Source: Limanda limanda (lineage: Eukaryota > Chordata > Actinopteri > Pleuronectiformes > Pleuronectidae). Taken from it: 64,000 nucleotides of DNA. The stretch is from assembly GCF_963576545.1 (NCBI RefSeq), contig NW_026870557.1, positions 1 to 64,000 of the forward strand. Direction: 5' to 3'. The notes under the pieces were generated by a model. That model was not told the DNA's origin. It saw nothing but the letters and a program-made list of their open reading frames with translations, and did no database searches. The first letter of the stretch is position 1. The number at the start of each line of letters is the position of its first letter. Made by a program: the position numbers and the translations under genes. Positions 1-11,100 of this stretch are shown here, one piece after another.

Positions 1-155
1 GGAGAGACTTGGAAAGTGGTTGCATCTGGACTAATTTGGGTCCTGCGGATCGATTGGTACCATCCCCGAGCTTGTACGACCTTCGGAAGAGGTCGACCGA
101 CGAAATTCCCCCAAATCTGAGGAGATATTCTTGAATAACTTTTTTTGTGAAGGTC
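1..155 (+). repeat. Type B monomer, 155 bp (exemplar)
   Basis: This is a typical B unit. It shares with A bases 1-10, a central box CGAT(C/T)GGTACCATCC near 51-65, TTCGGAAG at 82-89 and the last 34 bp. Its private parts are bases 12-50 and the 32-bp block at 90-121, which contains GGTCGACC and AAATTCCCCC in place of the telomeric repeats of A. All of the 8-bp length difference from A falls in this block (32 versus 40 bp). Two frequent alleles differ near base 13: ACTTGGAAAG and ACTTGAAAAG. A further allele has TTGTCCGACC instead of TTGTACGACC (units at 1761, 7369, 11869, 37690, 39763, 44245, 53845, 60565). Confidence 0.97.
77..95 (+). other. Short inverted repeat in B units (exemplar)
   Basis: CGACC at unit bases 77-81 is complementary to GGTCG at 91-95, enclosing TTCGGAAGA, whose TT/AA can pair further. 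GGTCGACC at 91-98 is also a perfect palindrome. This lies at the left edge of the block where B differs from A. It may form a cruciform or be a protein site; neither is shown here. Confidence 0.5.
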
Positions 156-165
156 GGAGAGACTT
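122..165 (+). other. 44-bp conserved box across every monomer junction (exemplar)
   Basis: The last 34 bases of both monomer types and the first 10 of the next form one 44-bp block, from GAGATATTC through the T7 tract to GGAGAGACTT. It is the same at A-A, A-B, B-A and B-B junctions. It is the longest stretch shared by A and B and so the likeliest place for unequal exchange between them. The T tract varies rarely: T6 at 482-635, T8 at 1597-1760, and CCTTTTTT in the A units just before the B units at 2568, 5291, 8176, 12676, 54652 and 61366. A TGTAAAGG variant marks the ends of particular units, mostly the A following the ATG-type B. Confidence 0.8.
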
Positions 166-180
166 GCAAGTAGGCTCTAC

Positions 181-195
181 CCCCACTAAATGGGG
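181..195 (+). other. Short inverted repeat in A units (exemplar)
   Basis: CCCCA and TGGGG flank a CTAAA loop at unit bases 26-40. In units with A at base 42 the flanking CTA/TAG can extend the stem with one bulged C. The variant CTACTCCCAC, found in the second unit of long A runs, weakens the stem to a G-T pair. Units at 1435 and 5764 have lost one C, which removes the bulge. The element is present in every A unit; any role is unknown. Confidence 0.6.
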
Positions 196-242
196 TTGCG
201 CGCATCGATCGGTACCATCCTTGAGCTTCTCCGACTTTCGGA

Positions 243-264
243 AGGGTTAGGGTTAGGGTTAGGG
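243..264 (+). other. Telomere-like G4 block (exemplar; one per A unit)
   Basis: Bases 88-109 of the A unit read AGGG followed by three TTAGGG. This gives exactly four GGG runs with TTA spacers, the minimum for one intramolecular G-quadruplex and identical in layout to the human telomeric model oligonucleotide. The block recurs every 163 bp within A runs and every 318 bp across an intervening B. Of 270 complete A units I count 255 with all four runs intact, 13 with one hexamer lost and 2 with a damaged run. All copies have the G strand on +. Quadruplex folding is inferred from the motif, not shown. Confidence 0.93.
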
Positions 265-2567
265 ATGAAAGCACATAGGAGAAAGAGATATTCTTGAATA
301 ACTTTTTTTGTGAAGGTCGGAGAGACTTGCAAGTAGGCTCTACCCCCACTAAATGGGGTAGCGCGCATCGATCGGTACCATCCTTGAGCTTCTCCGACTT
401 TCGGAAGGGTTAGGGTTAGGGTTAGGGATGAAAGCACATAGGAGAAAGAGATATTCTTGAATAACTTTTTTTGTGAAGGTCGGAGAGACTTGGAAAGTGG
501 TTGCATCTGGACTAATTTGGGTCCTGCGGATCGATTGGTACCATCCCCGAGCTTGTACGACCTTCGGAAGAGGTCGACCGACGAAATTCCCCCAAATCTG
601 AGGAGATATTCTTGAATAACTTTTTTGTGAAGGTCGGAGAGACTTGCAAGTAGGCTCTACCCCCACTAAATGGGGTTGCGCGCATCGATCGGTACCATCC
701 TTGAGCTTCTCCGACTTTCGGAAGGGTTAGGGTTAGGGTTAGGGATGAAAGCACATAGGAGAAAGAGATATTCTTGAATAACTTTTTTTGTGAAGGTCGG
801 AGAGACTTGCAAGTAGGCTCTACCCCCACTAAATGGGGTAGCGCGCATCGATCGGTACCATCCTTGAGCTTCTCCGACTTTCGGAAGGGTTAGGGTTAGG
901 GTTAGGGATGAAAGCACATAGGAGAAAGAGATATTCTTGAATAACTTTTTTTGTGAAGGTCGGAGAGACTTGGAAAGTGGTTGCATCTGGACTAATTTGG
1001 GTCCTGCGGATCGATTGGTACCATCCCCGAGCTTGTACGACCTTCGGAAGAGGTCGACCGACGAAATTCCCCCAAATCTGAGGAGATATTCTTGAATAAC
1101 TTTTTTTGTGAAGGTCGGAGAGACTTGCAAGTAGGCTCTACCCCCACTAAATGGGGTTGCGCGCATCGATCGGTACCATCCTTGAGCTTCTCCGACTTTC
1201 GGAAGGGTTAGGGTTAGGGTTAGGGATGAAAGCACATAGGAGAAAGAGATATTCTTGAATAACTTTTTTTGTGAAGGTCGGAGAGACTTGAAAAGTGGTT
1301 GCATCTGGACTAATTTGGGTCCTGCGGATCGATTGGTACCATCCCCGAGCTTGTACGACCTTCGGAAGAGGTCGACCGACGAAATTCCCCCAAATCTGAG
1401 GAGATATTCTTGAATAACTTTTTTTGTGAAGGTCGGAGAGACTTGCAAGTAGGCTCTACCCCACTAAATGGGGTTGCGCGCATCGATCGGTACCATCCTT
1501 GAGCTTCTCCGACTTTCGGAAGGGTTAGGGTTAGGGTTAGGGATGAAAGCACATAGGAGAAAGAGATATTCTTGAATAACTTTTTTTGTGAAGGTCGGAG
1601 AGACTTGCAAGTAGGCTCTACCCCCACTAAATGGGGTAGCGCGCATCGATCGGTACCATCCTTGAGCTTCTCCGACTTTCGGAAGGGTTAGGGTTAGGGT
1701 TAGGGATGAAAGCACATAGGAGAAAGAGATATTCTTGAATAACTTTTTTTTGTGAAGGTCGGAGAGACTTGAAAAGTGGTTGCATCTGGACTAATTTGGG
1801 TCCTGCGGATCGATTGGTACCATCCCCGAGCTTGTCCGACCTTCGGAAGAGGTCGACCGACGAAATTCCCCCAAATCTGAGGAGATATTCTTGAATAACT
1901 TTTTTTGTGAAGGTCGGAGAGACTTGCAAGTAGGCTCTACCCCCACTAAATGGGGTTGCGCGCATCGATCGGTACCATCCTTGAGCTTCTCCGACTTTCG
2001 GAAGGGTTAGGGTTAGGGTTAGGGATGAAAGCACATAGGAGAAAGAGATATTCTTGAATAACTTTTTTTGTGAAGGTCGGAGAGACTTGCAAGTAGGCTC
2101 TACTCCCACTAAATGGGGTAGCGCGCATCGATCGGTACCATCTTTGAGCTTCTCCGACTTTCGGAAGGGTTAGGGTTAGGGTTAGGGATGAAAGCACATA
2201 GGAGAAAGAGATATTCTTGAATAACTTTTTTTGTGAAGGTCGGAGAGACTTGCAAGTAGGCTCTACCCCCACTAAATGGGGTAGCGCGCATCGATCGGTA
2301 CCATCCTTGAGCTTCTCCGACTTTCGGAAGGGTTAGGGTTAGGGTTAGGGATGAAAGCACATAGGAGAAAGAGATATTCTTGAATAACTTTTTTTGTGAA
2401 GGTCGGAGAGACTTGCAAGTAGGCTCTACCCCCACTAAATGGGGTAGCGCGCATCGATCGGTACCATCCTTGAGCTTCTTCGACTTTCGGAAGGGTTAGG
2501 GTTAGGGTTAGGGATGAAAGCACATAGGAGAAAGAGATATTCTTGAATAACCTTTTTTGTGAAGGTC

Positions 2568-5290
2568 GGAGAGACTTGGAAAGTGGTTGCATCTGGACTA
2601 ATTTGGGTCCTGCGGATCGATTGGTACCATGCCCGAGCTTGTACGACCTTCGGAAGAGGTCGACCGACGAAATTCCCCCAAATCTGAGGAGATATTCTTG
2701 AATAACTTTTTTTGTGAAGGTCGGAGAGACTTGCAAGTAGGCTCTACCCCCACTAAATGGGGTAGCGCGCATCGATCGGTACCATCCTTGAGCTTCTCCG
2801 ACTTTCGGAAGGGTTAGGGTTAGGGTTAGGGATGAAAGCACATAGGAGAAAGAGATATTCTTGAATAACTTTTTTTGTAAAGGTCGGAGAGACTTGGAAA
2901 GTGGTTGCATCTGGACTAATTTGGGTCCTGCGGATCGATTGGTACCATCCCCGAGCTTGTACGACCTTCGGAAGAGGTCGACCGACGAAATTCCCCCAAA
3001 TCTGAGGAGATATTCTTGAATAACTTTTTTTGTGAAGGTCGGAGAGACTTGCAAGTAGGCTCTACCCCCACTAAATGGGGTTGCGCGCATCGATCGGTAC
3101 CATCCTTGAGCTTCTCCGACTTTCGGAAGGGTTAGGGTTAGGGTTAGGGATGAAAGCACATAGGAGAAAGAGATATTCTTGAATAACTTTTTTTGTGAAG
3201 GTCGGAGAGACTTGCAAGTAGGCTCTACCCCCACTAAATGGGGTAGCGCGCATCGATCGGTACCATCCTTGAGCTTCTCCGACTTTCGGAAGGGTTAGGG
3301 TTAGGGTTAGGGATGAAAGCACATAGGAGAAAGAGATATTCTTGAATAACTTTTTTTGTGAAGGTCGGAGAGACTTGGAAAGTGGTTGCATCTGGACTAA
3401 TTTGGGTCCTGCGGATCGATTGGTACCATCCCCGAGCTTGTACGACCTTCGGAAGAGGTCGACCGACGAAATTCCCCCAAATCTGAGGAGATATTCTTGA
3501 ATAACTTTTTTTGTGAAGGTCGGAGAGACTTGCAAGTAGGCTCTACCCCCACTAAATGGGGTTGCGCGCATCGATCGGTACCATCCTTGAGCTTCTCCGA
3601 CTTTCGGAAGGGTTAGGGTTAGGGTTAGGGATGAAAGCACATAGGAGAAAGAGATATTCTTGAATAACTTTTTTTGTGAAGGTCGGAGAGACTTGGAAAG
3701 TGGTTGCATCTGGACTAATTTGGGTCCTGCGGATCGATTGGTACCATCCCCGAGCTTGTACGACCTTCGGAAGAGGTCGACCGACGAAATTCCCCCAAAT
3801 CTGAGGAGATATTCTTGAATAACTTTTTTTGTGAAGGTCGGAGAGACTTGCAAGTAGGCTCTACCCCCACTAAATGGGGTTGCGCGCATCGATCGGTACC
3901 ATCCTTGAGCTTCTCCGACTTTCGGAAGGGTTAGGGTTAGGGTTAGGGATGAAAGCACATAGGAGAAAGAGATATTCTTGAATAACTTTTTTTGTGAAGG
4001 TCGGAGAGACTTGAAAAGTGGTTGCATCTGGACTAATTTGGGTCCTGCGGATCGATTGGTACCATCCCCGAGCTTGTACGACCTTCGGAAGAGGTCGACC
4101 GACGAAATTCCCCCAAATCTGAGGAGATATTCTTGAATAACTTTTTTTGTGAAGGTCGGAGAGACTTGCAAGTAGGCTCTACCCCCACTAAATGGGGTTG
4201 CGCGCATCGATCGGTACCATCCTTGAGCTTCTCCGACTTTCGGAAGGGTTAGGGTTAGGGTTAGGGATGAAAGCACATAGGAGAAAGAGATATTCTTGAA
4301 TAACTTTTTTTGTGAAGGTCGGAGAGACTTGCAAGTAGGCTCTACCCCCACTAAATGGGGTAGCGCGCATCGATCGGTACCATCCTTGAGCTTCTCCGAC
4401 TTTCGGAAGGGTTAGGGTTAGGGTTAGGGATGAAAGCACATAGGAGAAAGAGATATTCTTGAATAACTTTTTTTGTGAAGGTCGGAGAGACTTGAAAAGT
4501 GGTTGCATCTGGACTAATTTGGGTCCTGCGGATCGATTGGTACCATCCCCGAGCTTGTACGACCTTCGGAAGAGGTCGACCGACGAAATTCCCCCAAATC
4601 TGAGGAGATATTCTTGAATAACTTTTTTTGTGAAGGTCGGAGAGACTTGCAAGTAGGCTCTACCCCCACTAAATGGGGTTGCGCGCATCGATCGGTACCA
4701 TCCTTGAGCTTCTCCGACTTTCGGAAGGGTTAGGGTTAGGGTTAGGGATGAAAGCACATAGGAGAAAGAGATATTCTTGAATAACTTTTTTTGTGAAGGT
4801 CGGAGAGACTTGCAAGTAGGCTCTACTCCCACTAAATGGGGTAGCGCGCATCGATCGGTACCATCTTTGAGCTTCTCCGACTTTCGGAAGGGTTAGGGTT
4901 AGGGTTAGGGATGAAAGCACATAGGAGAAAGAGATATTCTTGAATAACTTTTTTTGTGAAGGTCGGAGAGACTTGCAAGTAGGCTCTACCCCCACTAAAT
5001 GGGGTAGCGCGCATCGATCGGTACCATCCTTGAGCTTCTCCGACTTTCGGAAGGGTTAGGGTTAGGGTTAGGGATGAAAGCACATAGGAGAAAGAGATAT
5101 TCTTGAATAACTTTTTTTGTGAAGGTCGGAGAGACTTGCAAGTAGGCTCTACCCCCACTAAATGGGGTAGCGCGCATCGATCGGTACCATCCTTGAGCTT
5201 CTTCGACTTTCGGAAGGGTTAGGGTTAGGGTTAGGGATGAAAGCACATAGGAGAAAGAGATATTCTTGAATAACCTTTTTTGTGAAGGTC
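2568..5290 (+). repeat. HOR segment, 17-mer, 2723 bp; A-runs 1,2,1,1,2,4
   Basis: Starts with an ATG-type B. B units start at 2568, 2886, 3367, 3685, 4003 and 4484, with eleven A units. The A at 2723 ends in the TGTAAAGG variant. Compared with the basic 15-mer this segment has one extra B-A dimer. Confidence 0.93.
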
Positions 5291-8175
5291 GGAGAGACTT
5301 GGAAAGTGGTTGCATCTGGACTAATTTGGGTCCTGCGGATCGATTGGTACCATGCCCGAGCTTGTACGACCTTCGGAAGAGGTCGACCGACGAAATTCCC
5401 CCAAATCTGAGGAGATATTCTTGAATAACTTTTTTTGTGAAGGTCGGAGAGACTTGCAAGTAGGCTCTACCCCCACTAAATGGGGTAGCGCGCATCGATC
5501 GGTACCATCCTTGAGCTTCTCCGACTTTCGGAAGGGTTAGGGTTAGGGTTAGGGATGAAAGCACATAGGAGAAAGAGATATTCTTGAATAACTTTTTTTG
5601 TAAAGGTCGGAGAGACTTGGAAAGTGGTTGCATCTGGACTAATTTGGGTCCTGCGGATCGATTGGTACCATCCCCGAGCTTGTACGACCTTCGGAAGAGG
5701 TCGACCGACGAAATTCCCCCAAATCTGAGGAGATATTCTTGAATAACTTTTTTTGTGAAGGTCGGAGAGACTTGCAAGTAGGCTCTACCCCACTAAATGG
5801 GGTTGCGCGCATCGATCGGTACCATCCTTGAGCTTCTCCGACTTTCGGAAGGGTTAGGGTTAGGGTTAGGGATGAAAGCACATAGGAGAAAGAGATATTC
5901 TTGAATAACTTTTTTTGTGAAGGTCGGAGGAGACTTGCAAGTAGGCTCTACCCCCACTAAATGGGGTAGCGCGCATCGATCGGTACCATCCTTGAGCTTC
6001 TCCGACTTTCGGAAGGGTTAGGGTTAGGGTTAGGGATGAAAGCACATAGGAGAAAGAGATATTCTTGAATAACTTTTTTTGTGAAGGTCGGAGAGACTTG
6101 GAAAGTGGTTGCATCTGGACTAATTTGGGTCCTGCGGATCGATTGGTACCATCCCCGAGCTTGTACGACCTTCGGAAGAGGTCGACCGACGAAATTCCCC
6201 CAAATCTGAGGAGATATTCTTGAATAACTTTTTTTGTGAAGGTCGGAGAGACTTGCAAGTAGGCTCTACCCCCACTAAATGGGGTTGCGCGCATCGATCG
6301 GTACCATCCTTGAGCTTCTCCGACTTTCGGAAGGGTTAGGGTTAGGGTTAGGGATGAAAGCACATAGGAGAAAGAGATATTCTTGAATAACTTTTTTTGT
6401 GAAGGTCGGAGAGACTTGCAAGTAGGCTCTACCCCCACTAAATGGGGTAGCGCGCATCGATCGGTACCATCCTTGAGCTTCTCCGACTTTCGGAAGGGTT
6501 AGGGTTAGGGTTAGGATGAAAGCACATAGGAGAAAGAGATATTCTTGAATAACTTTTTTTGTGAAGGTCGGAGAGACTTGGAAAGTGGTTGCATCTGGAC
6601 TAATTTGGGTCCTGCGGATCGATTGGTACCATCCCCGAGCTTGTACGACCTTCGGAAGAGGTCGACCGACGAAATTCCCCCAAATCTGAGGAGATATTCT
6701 TGAATAACTTTTTTTGTGAAGGTCGGAGAGACTTGCAAGTAGGCTCTACCCCCACTAAATGGGGTTGCGCGCATCGATCGGTACCATCCTTGAGCTTCTC
6801 CGACTTTCGGAAGGGTTAGGGTTAGGGTTAGGGATGAAAGCACATAGGAGAAAGAGATATTCTTGAATAACTTTTTTTGTGAAGGTCGGAGAGACTTGAA
6901 AAGTGGTTGCATCTGGACTAATTTGGGTCCTGCGGATCGATTGGTACCATCCCCGAGCTTGTACGACCTTCGGAAGAGGTCGACCGACGAAATTCCCCCA
7001 AATCTGAGGAGATATTCTTGAATAACTTTTTTTGTGAAGGTCGGAGAGACTTGCAAGTAGGCTCTACCCCCACTAAATGGGGTTGCGCGCATCGATCGGT
7101 ACCATCCTTGAGCTTCTCCGACTTTCGGAAGGGTTAGGGTTAGGGTTAGGGATGAAAGCACATAGGAGAAAGAGATATTCTTGAATAACTTTTTTTGTGA
7201 AGGTCGGAGAGACTTGCAAGTAGGCTCTACCCCCACTAAATGGGGTAGCGCGCATCGATCGGTACCATCCTTGAGCTTCTCCGACTTTCGGAAGGGTTAG
7301 GGTTAGGGTTAGGGATGAAAGCACATAGGAGAAAGAGATATTCTTGAATAACTTTTTTTGTGAAGGTCGGAGAGACTTGAAAAGTGGTTGCATCTGGACT
7401 AATTTGGGTCCTGCGGATCGATTGGTACCATCCCCGAGCTTGTCCGACCTTCGGAAGAGGTCGACCGACGAAATTCCCCCAAATCTGAGGAGATATTCTT
7501 GAATAACTTTTTTTGTGAAGGTCGGAGAGACTTGCAAGTAGGCTCTACCCCCACTAAATGGGGTTGCGCGCATCGATCGGTACCATCCTTGAGCTTCTCC
7601 GACTTTCGGAAGGGTTAGGGTTAGGGTTAGGGATGAAAGCACATAGGAGAAAGAGATATTCTTGAATAACTTTTTTTGTGAAGGTCGGAGAGACTTGCAA
7701 GTAGGCTCTACTCCCACTAAATGGGGTAGCGCGCATCGATCGGTACCATCTTTGAGCTTCTCCGACTTTCGGAAGGGTTAGGGTTAGGGTTAGGGATGAA
7801 AGCACATAGGAGAAAGAGATATTCTTGAATAACTTTTTTTGTGAAGGTCGGAGAGACTTGCAAGTAGGCTCTACCCCCACTAAATGGGGTAGCGCGCATC
7901 GATCGGTACCATCCTTGAGCTTCTCCGACTTTCGGAAGGGTTAGGGTTAGGGTTAGGGATGAAAGCACATAGGAGAAAGAGATATTCTTGAATAACTTTT
8001 TTTGTGAAGGTCGGAGAGACTTGCAAGTAGGCTCTACCCCCACTAAATGGGGTAGCGCGCATCGATCGGTACCATCCTTGAGCTTCTTCGACTTTCGGAA
8101 GGGTTAGGGTTAGGGTTAGGGATGAAAGCACATAGGAGAAAGAGATATTCTTGAATAACCTTTTTTGTGAAGGTC
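5291..8175 (+). repeat. HOR segment, 18-mer, 2885 bp; A-runs 1,2,2,1,2,4
   Basis: B units start at 5291 (ATG type), 5609, 6090, 6570, 6888 and 7369 (TCCGACC allele); twelve A units. This segment holds three single-base irregularities: A 5764-5925 lacks one C, A 5926-6089 has an extra G in its first bases (GGAGGAGAC), and A 6408-6569 lacks one G at the end of its telomere block. The net change is one base, which explains the length exactly. Confidence 0.93.
6495..6515 (+). other. Telomere block with shortened last G run
   Basis: In the A unit at 6408 the fourth G run is GG rather than GGG (TTAGGATG). This should weaken the fourth tetrad strand of the putative quadruplex. It is the only unit in which I see this change. 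Confidence 0.85.
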
Positions 8176-11100
8176 GGAGAGACTTGGAAAGTGGTTGCAT
8201 CTGGACTAATTTGGGTCCTGCGGATCGATTGGTACCATGCCCGAGCTTGTACGACCTTCGGAAGAGGTCGACCGACGAAATTCCCCCAAATCTGAGGAGA
8301 TATTCTTGAATAACTTTTTTTGTGAAGGTCGGAGAGACTTGCAAGTAGGCTCTACCCCCACTAAATGGGGTAGCGCGCATCGATCGGTACCATCCTTGAG
8401 CTTCTCCGACTTTCGGAAGGGTTAGGGTTAGGGTTAGGGATGAAAGCACATAGGAGAAAGAGATATTCTTGAATAACTTTTTTTGTAAAGGTCGGAGAGA
8501 CTTGGAAAGTGGTTGCATCTGGACTAATTTGGGTCCTGCGGATCGATTGGTACCATCCCCGAGCTTGTACGACCTTCGGAAGAGGTCGACCGACGAAATT
8601 CCCCCAAATCTGAGGAGATATTCTTGAATAACTTTTTTTGTGAAGGTCGGAGAGACTTGCAAGTAGGCTCTACCCCCACTAAATGGGGTTGCGCGCATCG
8701 ATCGGTACCATCCTTGAGCTTCTCCGACTTTCGGAAGGGTTAGGGTTAGGGTTAGGGATGAAAGCACATAGGAGAAAGAGATATTCTTGAATAACTTTTT
8801 TTGTGAAGGTCGGAGAGACTTGCAAGTAGGCTCTACCCCCACTAAATGGGGTAGCGCGCATCGATCGGTACCATCCTTGAGCTTCTCCGACTTTCGGAAG
8901 GGTTAGGGTTAGGGTTAGGGATGAAAGCACATAGGAGAAAGAGATATTCTTGAATAACTTTTTTTGTGAAGGTCGGAGAGACTTGGAAAGTGGTTGCATC
9001 TGGACTAATTTGGGTCCTGCGGATCGATTGGTACCATCCCCGAGCTTGTACGACCTTCGGAAGAGGTCGACCGACGAAATTCCCCCAAATCTGAGGAGAT
9101 ATTCTTGAATAACTTTTTTTGTGAAGGTCGGAGAGACTTGCAAGTAGGCTCTACCCCCACTAAATGGGGTTGCGCGCATCGATCGGTACCATCCTTGAGC
9201 TTCTCCGACTTTCGGAAGGGTTAGGGTTAGGGTTAGGGATGAAAGCACATAGGAGAAAGAGATATTCTTGAATAACTTTTTTTGTGAAGGTCGGAGAGAC
9301 TTGGAAAGTGGTTGCATCTGGACTAATTTGGGTCCTGCGGATCGATTGGTACCATCCCCGAGCTTGTACGACCTTCGGAAGAGGTCGACCGACGAAATTC
9401 CCCCAAATCTGAGGAGATATTCTTGAATAACTTTTTTTGTGAAGGTCGGAGAGACTTGCAAGTAGGCTCTACCCCCACTAAATGGGGTTGCGCGCATCGA
9501 TCGGTACCATCCTTGAGCTTCTCCGACTTTCGGAAGGGTTAGGGTTAGGGTTAGGGATGAAAGCACATAGGAGAAAGAGATATTCTTGAATAACTTTTTT
9601 TGTGAAGGTCGGAGAGACTTGAAAAGTGGTTGCATCTGGACTAATTTGGGTCCTGCGGATCGATTGGTACCATCCCCGAGCTTGTACGACCTTCGGAAGA
9701 GGTCGACCGACGAAATTCCCCCAAATCTGAGGAGATATTCTTGAATAACTTTTTTTGTGAAGGTCGGAGAGACTTGCAAGTAGGCTCTACCCCCACTAAA
9801 TGGGGTTGCGCGCATCGATCGGTACCATCCTTGAGCTTCTCCGACTTTCGGAAGGGTTAGGGTTAGGGTTAGGGATGAAAGCACATAGGAGAAAGAGATA
9901 TTCTTGAATAACTTTTTTTGTGAAGGTCGGAGAGACTTGCAAGTAGGCTCTACCCCCACTAAATGGGGTAGCGCGCATCGATCGGTACCATCCTTGAGCT
10001 TCTCCGACTTTCGGAAGGGTTAGGGTTAGGGTTAGGGATGAAAGCACATAGGAGAAAGAGATATTCTTGAATAACTTTTTTTGTGAAGGTCGGAGAGACT
10101 TGAAAAGTGGTTGCATCTGGACTAATTTGGGTCCTGCGGATCGATTGGTACCATCCCCGAGCTTGTACGACCTTCGGAAGAGGTCGACCGACGAAATTCC
10201 CCCAAATCTGAGGAGATATTCTTGAATAACTTTTTTTGTGAAGGTCGGAGAGACTTGCAAGTAGGCTCTACCCCCACTAAATGGGGTTGCGCGCATCGAT
10301 CGGTACCATCCTTGAGCTTCTCCGACTTTCGGAAGGGTTAGGGTTAGGGTTAGGGATGAAAGCACATAGGAGAAAGAGATATTCTTGAATAACTTTTTTT
10401 GTGAAGGTCGGAGAGACTTGCAAGTAGGCTCTACTCCCACTAAATGGGGTAGCGCGCATCGATCGGTACCATCTTTGAGCTTCTCCGACTTTCGGAAGGG
10501 TTAGGGTTAGGGTTAGGGATGAAAGCACATAGGAGAAAGAGATATTCTTGAATAACTTTTTTTGTGAAGGTCGGAGAGACTTGCAAGTAGGCTCTACCCC
10601 CACTAAATGGGGTAGCGCGCATCGATCGGTACCATCCTTGAGCTTCTCCGACTTTCGGAAGGGTTAGGGTTAGGGTTAGGGATGAAAGCACATAGGAGAA
10701 AGAGATATTCTTGAATAACTTTTTTTGTGAAGGTCGGAGAGACTTGCAAGTAGGCTCTACCCCCACTAAATGGGGTAGCGCGCATCGATCGGTACCATCC
10801 TTGAGCTTCTCCGACTTTCGGAAGGGTTAGGGTTAGGGTTAGGGATGAAAGCACATAGGAGAAAGAGATATTCTTGAATAACTTTTTTTGTGAAGGTCGG
10901 AGAGACTTGCAAGTAGGCTCTACCCCCACTAAATGGGGTAGCGCGCATCGATCGGTACCATCCTTGAGCTTCTCCGACTTTCGGAAGGGTTAGGGTTAGG
11001 GTTAGGGATGAAAGCACATAGGAGAAAGAGATATTCTTGAATAACTTTTTTTGTGAAGGTCGGAGAGACTTGAAAAGTGGTTGCATCTGGACTAATTTGG

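Larger units (their letters stand above)
156..318 (+). repeat. Type A monomer, 163 bp (exemplar)
   Basis: This is a typical A unit. In unit coordinates it has: bases 1-10, shared with B; 26-40, an inverted repeat CCCCA/TGGGG around a 5-base loop; 43-56, a CpG-rich stretch GCGCGCATCGATCG; 56-61, GGTACC, shared with B; 71-89, a small hairpin-capable stretch ending in TTCGGAAG, shared in part with B; 88-109, the telomeric block; 110-129, A-specific sequence; 130-163, a 34-bp tail identical to that of B with a T7 tract. Base 42 is diagnostic: T (GGGGTTGC) in A units directly after an ordinary B, A (GGGGTAGC) in later A units of a run and in those after the ATG-type B. Known exceptions are the units at 35440 (A) and 38644 (T). 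Confidence 0.97.
1..2567 (+). repeat. HOR segment, partial; A-runs 2,2,1,2,4
   Basis: B units start at 1, 482, 962, 1280 and 1761; eleven A units lie between them and up to 2567. Irregular units: B 482-635 is 154 bp (T6), A 1435-1596 is 162 bp (one C lost near 1460), A 1597-1760 is 164 bp (T8). B at 1761 has the TCCGACC allele. The final run of four A units shows the position-specific order seen across the array: GGTTGC unit, CTACTCCCAC/CATCTTT unit, plain GGTAGC unit, CTTCTTCGAC unit. Confidence 0.93.

Noticed and set aside
84..100. Possible CENP-B box in B units
   Set aside because: CTTCGGAAGA fits the first half of the NTTCGNNNNANNCGGGN consensus, but the required CGGG is replaced by TCGA. 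A units fail at the central A as well.
120..155. TATA-like or T-rich promoter and terminator signals in the shared tail (GATATTC, T7)
   Set aside because: They recur in every monomer as part of the repeat. T7 could resemble an RNA polymerase III stop, but no A-box or B-box arrangement was recognised upstream.
243..264. A true chromosome end or healed telomere
   Set aside because: No block exceeds three TTAGGG units after the first GGG and every one is embedded in satellite sequence, so none is a terminal tract.
2629..2817. Recurrent 62-codon plus-strand frame beginning ATG, 18 near-identical copies
   Set aside because: The ATG comes from one C-to-G change in a B allele that marks the HOR start. 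The frame runs through B into A and ends in the telomeric TTAGGG (TAG). There is no protein-like feature, and it follows the HOR distribution exactly.
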